Origin: Nitrobacter vulgaris
GTDB taxonomy: Bacteria > Pseudomonadota > Alphaproteobacteria > Rhizobiales > Xanthobacteraceae
NCBI RefSeq assembly: GCF_002028545.1
Contig: NZ_MWPQ01000025.1
Span: 1-64,000 of the forward strand
DNA: 64,000 bases
Direction: 5' to 3'
Shown here: piece after piece, positions 46,976 to 56,189 of the stretch
Layout: each line of letters opens with the position of its first letter
Numbering within the stretch: the stretch's first letter is position 1
Position numbers and translations under genes: made by a program
The notes under the pieces: generated by a model
What the model saw: only the letters and a program-made list of their open reading frames with translations
The model's database searches: none
Told to the model about the DNA's origin: nothing

Positions 46976-48124
46976 ATGATTTCACGCGAACAACGCACAC
47001 CGCTCTCGGAATGGTGGTGGACCGTGGATCGGTTGCTGCTGGCGGGTATGGTGCTTCTGATGCTCACCGGTGTGGTGCTGTCGCTGGCGGCGAGCCCGTC
47101 GGTGGCGACCCGGATCGGCCTTGATCCATTTCACTTCTTTCATCGTCATGTGCTGTTTCTGCTGCCGTCGATCGTCGTGATGGTCGGCGTGTCGTTTCTG
47201 TCTCCGCGTCAGATCCGCCGCTCGGCGCTGATCGTGTTCGCGCTTAGCGTGGTGTTGATCGTCGCCACGCTCGGATTCGGTCCGGAGGTCAAGGGCGCGA
47301 AACGCTGGATCACGATCCTCGGTGTCAACATCCAGGCTTCGGAATCCGCGAAGCCCGCTTTCGTCGTGCTGGCGGCCTGGCTGTTTTCGGAATCCGCGCG
47401 CAAGCCCGAGATGCCGGCGACTTCGATGGCGCTGACACTGCTGCTGGGACTCGTCACACTGCTGGTGATGGAGCCGGACTTCGGCCAGACCATGCTGATC
47501 CTGATGGTATGGGGCGCGCTGTTCTTCATCGCAGGCATGCGCATCGTCTGGGTATTCGGTCTCGCAGGCGCGGCGATCGCCGGCTTGTTCGCCGCCTACA
47601 TGATGGTGCCGCACGTCGCGCTCCGCATCCGGCGCTTCATGGATCCGGCCTCCGGCGATACCTTCCAGGTCGACACAGCGATGGACGCTTTCGCCAACGG
47701 TGGATGGTTCGGGCTCGGCCCCGGCGAGGGTATCGCCAAGCGGAGTCTTCCGGACAGTCACACCGATTTCGTGTTCGCGGTCGGCGCCGAGGAATTCGGC
47801 ATCATCATGTGCCTCGGACTGCTGGCGCTGTTCACCTTCATCGTCATGCGCACACTGTCGCGCGCTTATGCATCGGAGGATCTGTTCTCGCGTTTTGCCG
47901 CGTCCGGGCTCGCGATCATGTTCGGCGTGCAGGCCGCCATCAATATGGCGGTCAACCTGCATCTGATTCCGGCCAAAGGCATGACGCTGCCGTTCATTTC
48001 CTATGGCGGCTCGTCGATGATCTCGCTCGCCTACGGCGTCGGCTTGATGCTGGCGCTGACACGCGAACGGCCGCGCACGGAAATGGAATCAATAAACGCC
48101 ACTGCCGCCGCGAGTTATGCGTGA
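46976..48124 (+). CDS. ftsW: Septal peptidoglycan polymerase FtsW (SEDS family)
   Basis: FtsW polymerises lipid II into glycan at the septum together with FtsI. The 382-residue protein has about ten membrane helices. Conserved segments include GAKRWI near residue 104, EPDFGQTML near residue 164, the catalytic region around GGWFGLGPGEGIAKRSLPDSHTD (quoted in pieces as GWFGLGPGEG and LPDSHTDF), and SYGGSSMI near residue 343. The ATG at 46976 lies 207 bp after murD, with a possible CtrA site between. It precedes murG, separated by a small REP-like palindrome. Confidence 0.96.
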   Translation: MISREQRTPLSEWWWTVDRLLLAGMVLLMLTGVVLSLAASPSVATRIGLDPFHFFHRHVLFLLPSIVVMVGVSFLSPRQIRRSALIVFALSVVLIVATLGFGPEVKGAKRWITILGVNIQASESAKPAFVVLAAWLFSESARKPEMPATSMALTLLLGLVTLLVMEPDFGQTMLILMVWGALFFIAGMRIVWVFGLAGAAIAGLFAAYMMVPHVALRIRRFMDPASGDTFQVDTAMDAFANGGWFGLGPGEGIAKRSLPDSHTDFVFAVGAEEFGIIMCLGLLALFTFIVMRTLSRAYASEDLFSRFAASGLAIMFGVQAAINMAVNLHLIPAKGMTLPFISYGGSSMISLAYGVGLMLALTRERPRTEMESINATAAASYA

Positions 48125-48146
48125 CCTGGTCCTGCTGAAGCAACTT

Positions 48147-48176
48147 CGTCATTGCTTCGCTACGCTCGCAATGACG
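48147..48176. repeat. REP-like palindrome between ftsW and murG
   Basis: CGTCATTGC and GCAATGACG form a 9-bp inverted repeat around TTCGCTACGCTC. This kind of element is common between genes in Bradyrhizobium-type genomes and is different from the GGCCGGG repeats elsewhere in the cluster. Confidence 0.75.
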
Positions 48177-48193
48177 TTCGGAACGCAAATCTC

Positions 48194-49306
48194 ATGACCA
48201 CCACGCCTCTCATCCTGCTCGCCGCTGGCGGAACCGGGGGACACCTGTTTCCCGCCGAGGCGCTAGGCGTCGAGCTGATGAAGCGCGGCTTGCGCGTGCG
48301 GCTGGTGACGGATGCGCGTGCGCTGCGTTATAGTGGGCTGTTCTCGAAAGACATGACCGACGTGGTCCCGAGCGAGACGGTGCGCGGCCGCTCGCCGCTG
48401 GCGCTGGCGCGCACCGGCCTGATGCTCGCGATCGGGACTGTCGTCGCGCTCAACCTGATGCGTCGCCTGAAACCGGCCGCCGTTATCGGATTTGGCGGCT
48501 ATCCGACCTTGCCGCCGCTGATCGCGGCGCAACTCAAGGGCATTCCGACGCTGATCCATGATTCCAACGCGGTCATGGGCCGCGCTAACAGCTTTCTGTC
48601 CAAGCGCGTCAGCGCCATCGCCACCTCGTTGCCGGGCGTGCTCGACAAGGAGCCGTCGCTGATCGGCAAGACCACGACGACCGGAACGCCGATGCGGCCT
48701 GCGATTCTCGCTGCCGCCATGGTGCCGTTCGCCGCACCAGGCTCGAACGATCCTTTGCGCGTTCTTGTGGTTGGCGGTAGCCAGGGTGCGCGCGTCATGA
48801 GCGACATCGTGCCGGATACAATTGAGAGACTCGAACCGGCGCTACGGCAGCGATTGATATTGACCCAGCAGGTGCGCGACGAAGATGTGGCGCGGGTGCG
48901 CCTGGTCTATGACCGGCTGAAGATCGAAGCGGAGCTTGCGCCGTTCTTTGCCGACCTCCCGGCGCGGCTGGCGTCGAGTCATATCGTCGTATCACGCTCG
49001 GGGGCGGGTACGGTGGCTGAACTCGGTGCGATTGGGCGCCCCTCCATTCTTGTACCGCTGCCCGGCGCGATCGATCAGGACCAGTTCGCCAATGCCGGTG
49101 TGCTCGCTGATGCCGGGGGCGCGATTCGCATCGTGCAGTCCGACTTCACTCCAGACCGGCTCGCGGCGGAATTGTCCGCGCTCGCGGAGGAACCGTCGCG
49201 ACTCGCGGCCATGGCGGCGGCGGCGCGCAAGGTAGGCCGCCTCGACGCAGCCGAACGGCTGGCGGATCTGGTGATGAAGGTGGCGCGACTTGATTCGCCG
49301 GCGTGA
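48194..49306 (+). CDS. murG: Lipid II synthase MurG (GlcNAc transferase)
   Basis: MurG adds GlcNAc to lipid I to give lipid II on the inner face of the membrane. The 370-residue protein has the N-terminal glycine loop LLAAGGTGGHLFPA (residues 8-21), FGGYPTLPPL near residue 99, GGSQGARVM near residue 198 and the C-terminal donor-binding region SRSGAGTVAEL near residue 270. The start at 48194 fits the family N terminus; the upstream frame reads the REP palindrome. A degraded GGCCGGG-type repeat follows the stop. Confidence 0.96.
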   Translation: MTTTPLILLAAGGTGGHLFPAEALGVELMKRGLRVRLVTDARALRYSGLFSKDMTDVVPSETVRGRSPLALARTGLMLAIGTVVALNLMRRLKPAAVIGFGGYPTLPPLIAAQLKGIPTLIHDSNAVMGRANSFLSKRVSAIATSLPGVLDKEPSLIGKTTTTGTPMRPAILAAAMVPFAAPGSNDPLRVLVVGGSQGARVMSDIVPDTIERLEPALRQRLILTQQVRDEDVARVRLVYDRLKIEAELAPFFADLPARLASSHIVVSRSGAGTVAELGAIGRPSILVPLPGAIDQDQFANAGVLADAGGAIRIVQSDFTPDRLAAELSALAEEPSRLAAMAAAARKVGRLDAAERLADLVMKVARLDSPA

Positions 49307-49324
49307 CGGCTTGACATTTGCCAC

Positions 49325-49354
49325 TATGGCCGGACTTGTTCCGGCCATCCGCGT
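49325..49354. repeat. Degenerate copy of the 31-bp palindromic repeat
   Basis: ATGGCCGGACTTGTTCCGGCC with a following CATCCGCG matches the 31-bp cassette repeat with several changes. It lies between murG and murC; a weak partner (ACGTGGATACCCG) follows at 49381. This suggests a third, older insertion in this cluster. Confidence 0.7.
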
Positions 49355-49459
49355 TTTGCATGAATCGGTTCGAAAGCAAGACGTGGATACCCGTGATAAA
49401 GCCATGTGCCGGCGAGTGCCGGGTTAGCGGGCATCAGGACTTTTGCGAGAAGACGACCC

Positions 49460-50863
49460 ATGAGATTGCCGCGCGAAATCGGCCCTATCCACTTCATCGG
49501 CATCGGCGGCATCGGCATGAGCGGCATCGCCGAGGTACTGTGCAACCTTGGCTACACGGTGCAGGGTTCGGACGCTTCCGAAGGCGCTAATGTGGTGCGT
49601 CTCCGTGAGAAAGGCGTCAAGGTCACGGTCGGCCATAAGGCCGAGAACGTAAACGGCGCTGACGTGCTGGTCGTTTCGACCGCGATCAAGCGCGACAATC
49701 CCGAGCTGATGGCGGCGCGCGCGCAGCGCATTCCGGTCGTGCGCCGCGCCGAGATGCTCGCGGAACTCATGCGGCTGAAAAGCTGCGTCGCCATCGCCGG
49801 CACTCACGGCAAGACGACGACGACATCAATGGTTGCGGCGCTGCTCGACGCAGGCGATTTCGATCCCACTGTCATCAACGGCGGGATCATCAACGCCTAC
49901 GGCACCAACGCGCGGCTGGGGGCCGGCGAGTGGATGGTTGTGGAGGCCGACGAGAGCGACGGTACCTTTTTGAAACTGCCGACCGACGTTGCTGTCGTCA
50001 CCAACGTCGATCCCGAGCATCTTGATCACTTCAAGACCTTCGATGCCGTCCAGGATGCATTCCGCTCGTTCGTGGAGAACGTGCCGTTCTACGGCTTTGC
50101 GGTGATGTGCATCGATCATCCGGTCGTGCAGAGCATGGTCGGCAAGATCGAGGACCGCCGCATCATTACCTACGGCGAAAATCCGCAAGCAGACGCGCGG
50201 CTGATCGATCTCGCACCGAACGGCGGCGGCTCGCATTTCAAGGTGGTGTTCCGCAATCGCAAGACCGATGCCGCCCACGAGATTTCCGATCTGGTGCTGC
50301 CGATGCCGGGCCGCCACAACGCGCTCAACGCCACAGCGGCAATCGCGGTGGCGCACGAACTCGGCATTCCCGACGCGACAATCCGCAGCGCTATCGCAGG
50401 GTTCGGCGGCGTCAAGCGTCGCTTTACCAAGACCGGCGAGTGGAACGGCGTCACCATCATCGACGACTACGGTCATCATCCGGTCGAGATCGCAGCGGTG
50501 CTGAAGGCGGCGCGCGAGTCCACCGGCGGCAGGGTCATCGCCGTGGTGCAGCCGCATCGCTATACGCGGTTACAAGCGCTGTTTGAGGAATTCTGCACCT
50601 GCTTTAACGACGCCGATACGGTTGTCGTCGCGGACGTCTATCCGGCGGGCGAGGCACCGATCGCGGGCATCGACCGCGATCACTTCGTGCTCGGCCTGCG
50701 TGCCCACGGCCACCGCGAGGTGGTACCGCTGCAGGAGTCCGCGGCGCTCGCGGGTGTTATTGCAGGCCTCGCGAAGCAGGATGACTATGTCGTGTGTCTC
50801 GGCGCCGGCAACATCACGCAATGGGCTTATGCGCTACCCGGTGAACTCAAGGCGCTGGGATGA
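49460..50863 (+). CDS. murC: UDP-MurNAc:L-alanine ligase MurC
   Basis: MurC adds the first stem residue, L-Ala. The 467-residue enzyme begins [17 protein letters not shown] (start 49460), with the UDP-binding [12 protein letters not shown] near residue 14, ATP loop [11 protein letters not shown] near residue 115, the [10 protein letters not shown] segment near residue 335 and the QPHRYTR motif near residue 363. A longer upstream frame covers the degenerate repeat. The next 535 bp to murB carry the GIY-YIG cassette. Confidence 0.96.
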   Translation: MRLPREIGPIHFIGIGGIGMSGIAEVLCNLGYTVQGSDASEGANVVRLREKGVKVTVGHKAENVNGADVLVVSTAIKRDNPELMAARAQRIPVVRRAEMLAELMRLKSCVAIAGTHGKTTTTSMVAALLDAGDFDPTVINGGIINAYGTNARLGAGEWMVVEADESDGTFLKLPTDVAVVTNVDPEHLDHFKTFDAVQDAFRSFVENVPFYGFAVMCIDHPVVQSMVGKIEDRRIITYGENPQADARLIDLAPNGGGSHFKVVFRNRKTDAAHEISDLVLPMPGRHNALNATAAIAVAHELGIPDATIRSAIAGFGGVKRRFTKTGEWNGVTIIDDYGHHPVEIAAVLKAARESTGGRVIAVVQPHRYTRLQALFEEFCTCFNDADTVVVADVYPAGEAPIAGIDRDHFVLGLRAHGHREVVPLQESAALAGVIAGLAKQDDYVVCLGAGNITQWAYALPGELKALG

Positions 50864-50890
50864 TGCAACAGGCGCGAAGTTTATGTTCGT

Positions 50891-51367
50891 CATGGCCGGG
50901 CTTGTCCCGGCCATCCACGTCTTTATTTGATGATCGTCGGATAGAGATCGTTCCATTCGGGATTCGCGGCGACAATTGTCCGGACCTTCCAGGCGCGCGC
51001 CCAGTGCTTGATGTTGCGTTCTCGCTGAATGGCGCTGGGGATATCGTCGAAGATTTCGAAATAAACAAGACGCTTCAGACCGTGCCGCTTCGTGAATCCA
51101 GCGACGAATCCGGAACGGTGTTCGAAGATGCGCCGCACGAGGTCATTCGTCACGCCGACGTAAAGAACGCCGTTCGGCCGGTTAGTCAGGAAATAAACAT
51201 ATCCGCCTGCCATGTGGGAATTCTGCAAGACGTGGATGGCCGGGACAAGCCCGGCCATGACGAACATGTAGATTTTCTTCTGAGTGGTTTCTGCGGGATA
51301 CTAGTATCCAATAAAGAATTCTGCATCTCAACGCGTCATGGCCGGGCTTGTCCCGGCCATCCACGTC
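50891..51367. mobile_element. Repeat-flanked GIY-YIG nuclease cassette
   Basis: Three copies of a 31-bp palindromic sequence containing GGCCGGGCTTGTCCCGGCC are at 50891-50921, inverted at 51229-51259, and again in the first orientation at 51337-51367. The first pair brackets a complete GIY-YIG gene, with only a few bases between repeat and stop codon. The third copy makes a second inverted pair with the middle one around 77 bp of unrelated sequence. The block sits wholly in the murC-murB gap. It resembles REP elements linked to a nuclease, but mobility is inferred. Confidence 0.75.
50923..51213 (-). CDS. GIY-YIG family nuclease
   Basis: This 96-residue protein has the GIY-YIG core. YVYFLTNRPNGVLYVGVT (residues 4-21) supplies both tyrosine motifs, LVRRIFEHRSG (about 24-34) holds the conserved Arg, and a Glu in YFEIFDDIPSA is likely the metal-binding acid. 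The C terminus (IKHWARAWKVRT, NPEWNDLYP) matches single-domain GIY-YIG proteins of the UPF0213/YhbQ type. I chose the Met at 51213; translation from further upstream would include the repeat, reading MAGLVPAIHV. It lies antisense to the mur genes, as foreign cargo. Its target is unknown. Confidence 0.85.
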   Translation of the reverse strand: MAGGYVYFLTNRPNGVLYVGVTNDLVRRIFEHRSGFVAGFTKRHGLKRLVYFEIFDDIPSAIQRERNIKHWARAWKVRTIVAANPEWNDLYPTIIK

Positions 51368-51398
51368 TTTTGAGTCATAGCGTCGGGCGGTGGTTTCA

Positions 51399-52319
51399 AT
51401 GACCTTCCCCGACATCACGACAAAGCTGAAATCGCAAATGCCGGAGTTGCGCGGGCGGCTGCTGGCGAATGAGTCGCTGGCGCCGCTGACATGGTTTCGC
51501 GTCGGTGGCCCGGCGCAGGTGCTGTTTACGCCCGCGGACGAAAACGATCTCGCCTATTTCCTGCTCCATCTGCCGCAAGAGATCCCGGTCTATTGCATCG
51601 GCGTCGGCTCCAACGTTGTGGTGCGCGACCGCGGCCTGCCGGGCGTGGTGATCCGCCTGTCTCCGCGCGGATTCGGCGACGTTACGACCGATGGCGACAT
51701 CGTGCGCGCCGGCGCGGCCGCGCTCGACAAGCGCGTCGCGGAAGCTGCGGCTGCAGCGAACATTAGCGGGCTTGAATTCTATTTCGGCATTCCCGGCACC
51801 ATCGGCGGCGCGCTGCGCATGAACGCGGGCGCCAACGGCAGCGAGACCAAAGATGTTCTCTTCGAAGCTCGCGCAGTCAGCCGCCGTGGCGAAAAGATGG
51901 TCTTCGATAATTCCGGCATGGCGTTCGAATATCGCAGCAGCAGAGTCGATCCCTTCGTCATCTTCACCGGCGCGATATTTCGTGGCCGTCTCGCCGATCC
52001 GGAAACGATCCGTGCGCGCATGAACGGCGTGCAGGCTCACCGCGAGACGGTGCAGCCAATCCGCGAAAAGACCGGTGGTTCGACGTTCAAGAATCCGCCG
52101 GGCCAGAGTGCCTGGAAATTGATCGATGCCGCCGGGATGCGCGGCCATCGTGTCGGCGGCGCGCAGGTATCGGAAATGCACTGCAATTTTCTCATCAACA
52201 CTGGAGAGGCCACGGCGCGTGACATCGAAACCTTGGGCGAATCCGTCCGCGAACGGGTAAAACAGCATTCCGGTATCGAACTGCAGTGGGAAATCAAGCG
52301 GATCGGGGTTGGAGCATGA
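51399..52319 (+). CDS. murB: UDP-N-acetylenolpyruvoylglucosamine reductase MurB
   Basis: MurB reduces enolpyruvyl UDP-GlcNAc to UDP-MurNAc with NADPH and FAD. The 306-residue protein has the FAD-binding segments [12 protein letters not shown] near residue 32, [15 protein letters not shown] near residue 68 and [15 protein letters not shown] near residue 130. The catalytic region [10 protein letters not shown] near residue 225 (active Ser in GGSTF) and the closing [13 protein letters not shown] are also present. The ATG at 51399 is preferred to a GTG three codons earlier. It begins 32 bp after the last repeat copy. Confidence 0.96.
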   Translation: MTFPDITTKLKSQMPELRGRLLANESLAPLTWFRVGGPAQVLFTPADENDLAYFLLHLPQEIPVYCIGVGSNVVVRDRGLPGVVIRLSPRGFGDVTTDGDIVRAGAAALDKRVAEAAAAANISGLEFYFGIPGTIGGALRMNAGANGSETKDVLFEARAVSRRGEKMVFDNSGMAFEYRSSRVDPFVIFTGAIFRGRLADPETIRARMNGVQAHRETVQPIREKTGGSTFKNPPGQSAWKLIDAAGMRGHRVGGAQVSEMHCNFLINTGEATARDIETLGESVRERVKQHSGIELQWEIKRIGVGA

Positions 52320-52422
52320 CCCCCGACAAAGGAAGCCTGGCTTTCGGATAAGATCATGCTCGATCATAAAGATAAGGCGAGCGGCTGATTCAACGCAGTT
52401 GATCAGACTCTCGAGAAGGTCG

Positions 52423-53412
52423 ATGCGCATCACCATTTTGTTCGGCGGCAGCAACAAAGAGCGTCTCGTTTCGGTCGCGAGCGCGCAGGCGCTGCATCAC
52501 GCTTTGCCGGAGGCCGATCTTTGGTTCTGGAACCATCGCGACGAAGTCATCGACGTGCGACCCGACGCGCTGAGAAATCATGCGCGGCCGTTCGAGGACG
52601 AGTTCGTCCCTGCCGACGCAGGCACGCCGCTTGAACGGGCGCTGGATAGGGCGAAGGCCGAGGGCCGCCTTCTGGTGCTCGGCCTTCACGGAGGTCGCGC
52701 CGAAAATGGCGAACTGCAGGCGATGTGCGAACTCCGCCGCATTCCGTTTACGGGGTCAGGCTCGGCCGCCTCTCATCTTGCGTTCGACAAGGTTGCGGCC
52801 AAGCGGTTCGTGGCCCTGGCCGGTGTTAATACGCCGGCGCATGTCTTGCTTGAGAACATCGACCGTGCGTTCGTCGAACACGGCCGGCTGGTTGCTAAAC
52901 CCGCATGTGACGGATCGAGCTATGGCCTGATCTTCATCAATGCGCCGCAGGACCTCGTCACCGTTCGCGACGCAGCGAAGACAGAAGACTATGTGATCGA
53001 ACCGTTCGTGTCCGGCATTGAGGCGACTTGCGGCGTGCTGGAGCATTCCGACGGTTCGGTCGTCGCGCTTCCACCGGTCGAGATCGTGCCGGCCGAGGGC
53101 GCGTTCGACTATGCCGCGAAATATCTGGCGAAGACGACGCAAGAGATCTGTCCGGGGCGTTTTTCGCCGGAGATAGCCACGCAGATTATGGATCATTCGC
53201 TGCGGGCGCATCTGGCGTTGTCCTGTCGCGGCTATTCCCGCACCGACTTCATCGTGACAGACAAGGGGCCGGTCTATCTTGAGACCAATACCCTGCCGGG
53301 CATGACCGCGGCGTCGCTTTATCCGAAGGCGCTTCATGCACACGGGGTCGGGTTTGCGGATTTCCTCAGGGATCAAATCGTGCTTGCCGAAAAGACAGTA
53401 CGTCCGATTTGA
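52423..53412 (+). CDS. ddl: D-alanine-D-alanine ligase (divergent Ddl)
   Basis: This ATP-grasp ligase supplies D-Ala-D-Ala for MurF. The 329-residue protein starts MRITILFGGSNKERLVS at 52423 after GAGAAGG. It keeps key residues: the first-loop Glu (GGSNKERLVS), PFTGSGSAASHLAFDK, the omega-loop Tyr in FDYAAKYL, the GYSRTDF segment and the C-terminal LETNTLPGMT, with Thr in place of the common LE-V-N-T-x-P form. The usual GEDG loop reads HGGRAENGELQ, so it is a diverged Ddl. Whether it is the main ligase, or the cell has another, cannot be told here. Confidence 0.88.
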   Translation: MRITILFGGSNKERLVSVASAQALHHALPEADLWFWNHRDEVIDVRPDALRNHARPFEDEFVPADAGTPLERALDRAKAEGRLLVLGLHGGRAENGELQAMCELRRIPFTGSGSAASHLAFDKVAAKRFVALAGVNTPAHVLLENIDRAFVEHGRLVAKPACDGSSYGLIFINAPQDLVTVRDAAKTEDYVIEPFVSGIEATCGVLEHSDGSVVALPPVEIVPAEGAFDYAAKYLAKTTQEICPGRFSPEIATQIMDHSLRAHLALSCRGYSRTDFIVTDKGPVYLETNTLPGMTAASLYPKALHAHGVGFADFLRDQIVLAEKTVRPI

Positions 53413-53774
53413 GGAGCCTGACGCAGCGCGCTGAGGGAACCGCGAAGGGTGCACGGCAATCCGACGGGCTGATCCCGAAAAGCCGCAAGGCATTCTTTTA
53501 TCGCGTCAAAATGCGGCCTGTCCGCACCGCATTTACCTTTTGTTTACCAGGACGTCCCAAGGTTAACACTGGCGGCGCATGTGGCGTTTTGGCTGCCGGG
53601 GCGCGAGCTGGCGGAATTTTCCGCTTCCGACCGCATCGAGGGAATAGCGGACCTGCCGGAGGTCGGCACCCCGCCCGGTATCGCTAAAACGTTGGGCGCG
53701 CTCCCAAATTCGTGTTTCTGCGTTCAGCACCGCGGTTCAAGCGGGGCGGGGCGAAACGGTGACGAGCTCGCGCA
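53413..53774. other. Intergenic region upstream of ftsQ
   Basis: No gene is supported in this 362-base gap. It is the likely place of the ftsQAZ promoter and contains a possible CtrA box, listed next. Confidence 0.5.
53532..53546 (+). promoter_or_regulatory. Possible CtrA box upstream of ftsQ
   Basis: TTTA-N7-TTTA matches the CtrA consensus TTAA-N7-TTAA with one change in each half. A GTTAAC palindrome follows 14 bases later. It lies 230 bp before ftsQ, and CtrA is known to control ftsQA in Caulobacter. Use of the site here is unproven. Confidence 0.35.
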
Positions 53775-54779
53775 ATGAATGGTGGAGGACACCTCGATCG
53801 GTCGTTGAGATTGCCGAGGTTCAAGTCTGGCCTCTTGAAGGAGGTCGGCCTGCTCGGGTTGGCCGCCAGCGGTGCCGCCATCTTGCTGCGCGAACAGATC
53901 GACAAGCTGAAGCGCGCACGGGCGGAACGTCTGGATGCGCGTGCCAGGAATCCCAACCGCGCGATTGCCTTTATCGAGCGCCACGTTCCGCGCCGGCTTG
54001 GCGCGGTCATGACCGTTGTCGTCGTCGGTGGCAGCGCTGCGTTCGGCGTGGTCGCGGGCGGCCATGTCGATGAAGCGATCGCGGCCTTGGACGACACGCG
54101 CAATGCACTCGCCAACGCTGCGGGCTTCGGGATCACATCCGTTACCGTTAATGGCCGCACGCAATTGACGCAGGATGAGGTGTTGGCCGCAGGCGGCGTC
54201 AACGGCCGTTCATCCCTCCTGTTCCTCGATGCCGCCAGCGTGCGTGACAGCCTAAAGGCTAATCCGTGGATCGCGGATGCGACCGTATTGAAGCTTTATC
54301 CGGGCGCGCTTCAGATCGACATCACCGAGCGTCTTCCCTTTGCGCTTTGGCAGGAGAACGGCAAGCTCGCGGTGATCGCCGCCGACGGAATGGTGCTTAC
54401 GCCATACGTCGCGCAGCGCTTCGCGTCGTTGCCACTCGTGGTCGGCAAGGGGGCGGAAACCCGCGCCAAGGATTTTCTTGCGCTGGTTGCGAACTATCCG
54501 GTTGTGAATAGCCAACTCAAGGCCGCGATCTTCGTCGGCGAGCGGCGCTGGAATCTGCGTCTCAAGGACGGACTCGACATCCGGCTTCCGGAGAATGACG
54601 TCGGTCTCGCGCTCGCTTCGCTCGTAAAATATGACAGAGAAAACAAGTTGCTGTCGCGCGACATCACCGCAATCGACCTGCGGCTGCCCGATCGCCTGAC
54701 CGTGCGGCTTTCGGAAGAGGCCGCGAAGGCGCGCGAAGAACAGACCAAGAAGTCCAGCAAAAAGGCCGGCAGCGCATGA
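53775..54779 (+). CDS. ftsQ: Cell division protein FtsQ
   Basis: FtsQ is a bitopic divisome protein that recruits FtsL and FtsB. The 334-residue protein has a cytosolic N terminus of about 75 residues, one membrane helix (about 78-98, MTVVVVGGSAAFGVVAGG), and a periplasmic POTRA domain (ITSVTVNGRTQLTQDEVL near residue 120). The FtsQ beta domain with PWIADATVLKLYPGALQI near residue 165 follows. The C terminus is a Lys-rich tail. The ftsA start overlaps its stop by 4 bp (ATGA). The start is an ATG without a strong ribosome site. Confidence 0.93.
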   Translation: MNGGGHLDRSLRLPRFKSGLLKEVGLLGLAASGAAILLREQIDKLKRARAERLDARARNPNRAIAFIERHVPRRLGAVMTVVVVGGSAAFGVVAGGHVDEAIAALDDTRNALANAAGFGITSVTVNGRTQLTQDEVLAAGGVNGRSSLLFLDAASVRDSLKANPWIADATVLKLYPGALQIDITERLPFALWQENGKLAVIAADGMVLTPYVAQRFASLPLVVGKGAETRAKDFLALVANYPVVNSQLKAAIFVGERRWNLRLKDGLDIRLPENDVGLALASLVKYDRENKLLSRDITAIDLRLPDRLTVRLSEEAAKAREEQTKKSSKKAGSA

Positions 54780-56098
54780 CGGTCCTCGATCGCGACCAGG
54801 CCCCGAAAACCCGGCCGATGCAGCGTAATCGCAGCGCGCTGGTGGCGTCGCTGGACATCGGCACCAGCAAGATCGCCTGCATGATCGCAAGGCTGCGGCC
54901 GAGCGCACCGAACGATGCGTTGCGCGGACGAACCCACGCAGTGGAGCTGATCGGCTACAGCCAGATTCAGTCGCGCGGCATGAAGGCCGGCGCGGTGACC
55001 GATCTCGCCCAATGCGAGCAGGCGGTTCGCCAAGCCGTTTCACTGGCCGAGCAAATGGCAAAGGTCCGGGTCGAATCCGTGTTGCTGTCGGTCTCGGCCG
55101 GACGGCTGCAAGGACAGTTGATTGAAGCGGCCTCCCACATTCAGGGTGGCGCGGTTACGCCGTCCGATGTCAGCCGGGTGACTTCGACCGGAATGCATCA
55201 CGCCACGGCCCCGGGACGCACTGTGCTTCATGCGCTGCCGGTCGGCTATTCGCTCGACGGCGTAAAGGGTATCCGCGATCCTCGCGGCATGGTGGCACGC
55301 CGATTTGGCGTCGATATGAACGTCGTGACCTCGGAGGCGACCGTCGCGAAAAACCTGATGCTGGCGGTGGAGCGCTGCCATCTTACCGTCGAAGCCATGG
55401 CTGCCAGCCCTTATGTTGCTGGCTTGTCGGTATTGACCGACGACGAGGTCGATCTCGGCGCCGCGGTCGTGGAGATGGGCGCGGGAACCACCACGATCGC
55501 GATCTATTCGGCTGGGCGCTTTATTCATGCCAGCGGTTTTGCCATCGGCGGACATCACGTCACGATGGATCTCGCGCGCGGATTGGGTGCGTGCATTGCG
55601 GATGCCGAGCGAATCAAGACGTTATATGGCACGGTGCTAACGGGCGGCTCGGATGTCCGCGAACTGATGACGGTTCCGGCAGCCGGAGACAGTGACAGTG
55701 ATGCGCCGCAGGTCGTGTCGCGTGCGACCATCGCCAACATCGTTCGTCAGCGTGTTGAGGAGATTTTTGAGATGGTCAGGGACCGGCTCGCGGATTCCCC
55801 ATTTGCCGCCGAGCCGCGTGCGCGGGTTGTGTTGAGCGGCGGTGCGTCTCAGCTTACTGGCATTCCCGAACTCGCCCGACGCGTCCTCGGTCGCCCGGTT
55901 CGCATCGGCCGTCCGCTCGGCTTCGGCCGCCTGCCCAATGAGGCCAAAGGCGCTTCGTTCGCCGTTCCGACCGGGCTGCTGGTGTATCCGCAATACGCGC
56001 ATCTGGAACATGTTGAACCGCGGCGCACGCGGCAGGTCCGGACAGGGACAGACGGCTATTTCGGAAAGGTCGGACGATGGCTCCGGGAGGGCTTCTGA
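54776..56098 (+). CDS. ftsA: Cell division protein FtsA
   Basis: FtsA is the actin-like protein that tethers FtsZ to the membrane. The 440-residue protein has the phosphate-binding loop VASLDIGTSKIACMIAR (residues 23-39), the second loop VVEMGAGTTTIAIYSAG near residue 230, and the adenosine motif VVLSGGASQLTGIPEL near residue 350. The C terminus ends in an amphipathic helix (FGKVGRWLREGF) that would bind the membrane. It overlaps ftsQ by 4 bp and is followed by ftsZ after 91 bp, the standard alphaproteobacterial order. Confidence 0.96.
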   Translation: MTVLDRDQAPKTRPMQRNRSALVASLDIGTSKIACMIARLRPSAPNDALRGRTHAVELIGYSQIQSRGMKAGAVTDLAQCEQAVRQAVSLAEQMAKVRVESVLLSVSAGRLQGQLIEAASHIQGGAVTPSDVSRVTSTGMHHATAPGRTVLHALPVGYSLDGVKGIRDPRGMVARRFGVDMNVVTSEATVAKNLMLAVERCHLTVEAMAASPYVAGLSVLTDDEVDLGAAVVEMGAGTTTIAIYSAGRFIHASGFAIGGHHVTMDLARGLGACIADAERIKTLYGTVLTGGSDVRELMTVPAAGDSDSDAPQVVSRATIANIVRQRVEEIFEMVRDRLADSPFAAEPRARVVLSGGASQLTGIPELARRVLGRPVRIGRPLGFGRLPNEAKGASFAVPTGLLVYPQYAHLEHVEPRRTRQVRTGTDGYFGKVGRWLREGF

Positions 56099-56189
56099 TG
56101 AATTTTCCGCCAATTTGCAGATTTCCATCAATTCCCGCGGTCGACGACCGCCGGCATAGCGACACCGCGCGTGTAATCGAGAGGCAACC

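Noticed and set aside
46982-47962. A 326-codon minus-strand frame over ftsW
   Set aside because: It is a shadow of ftsW with a composition dominated by His, Arg and Gln and no family match.
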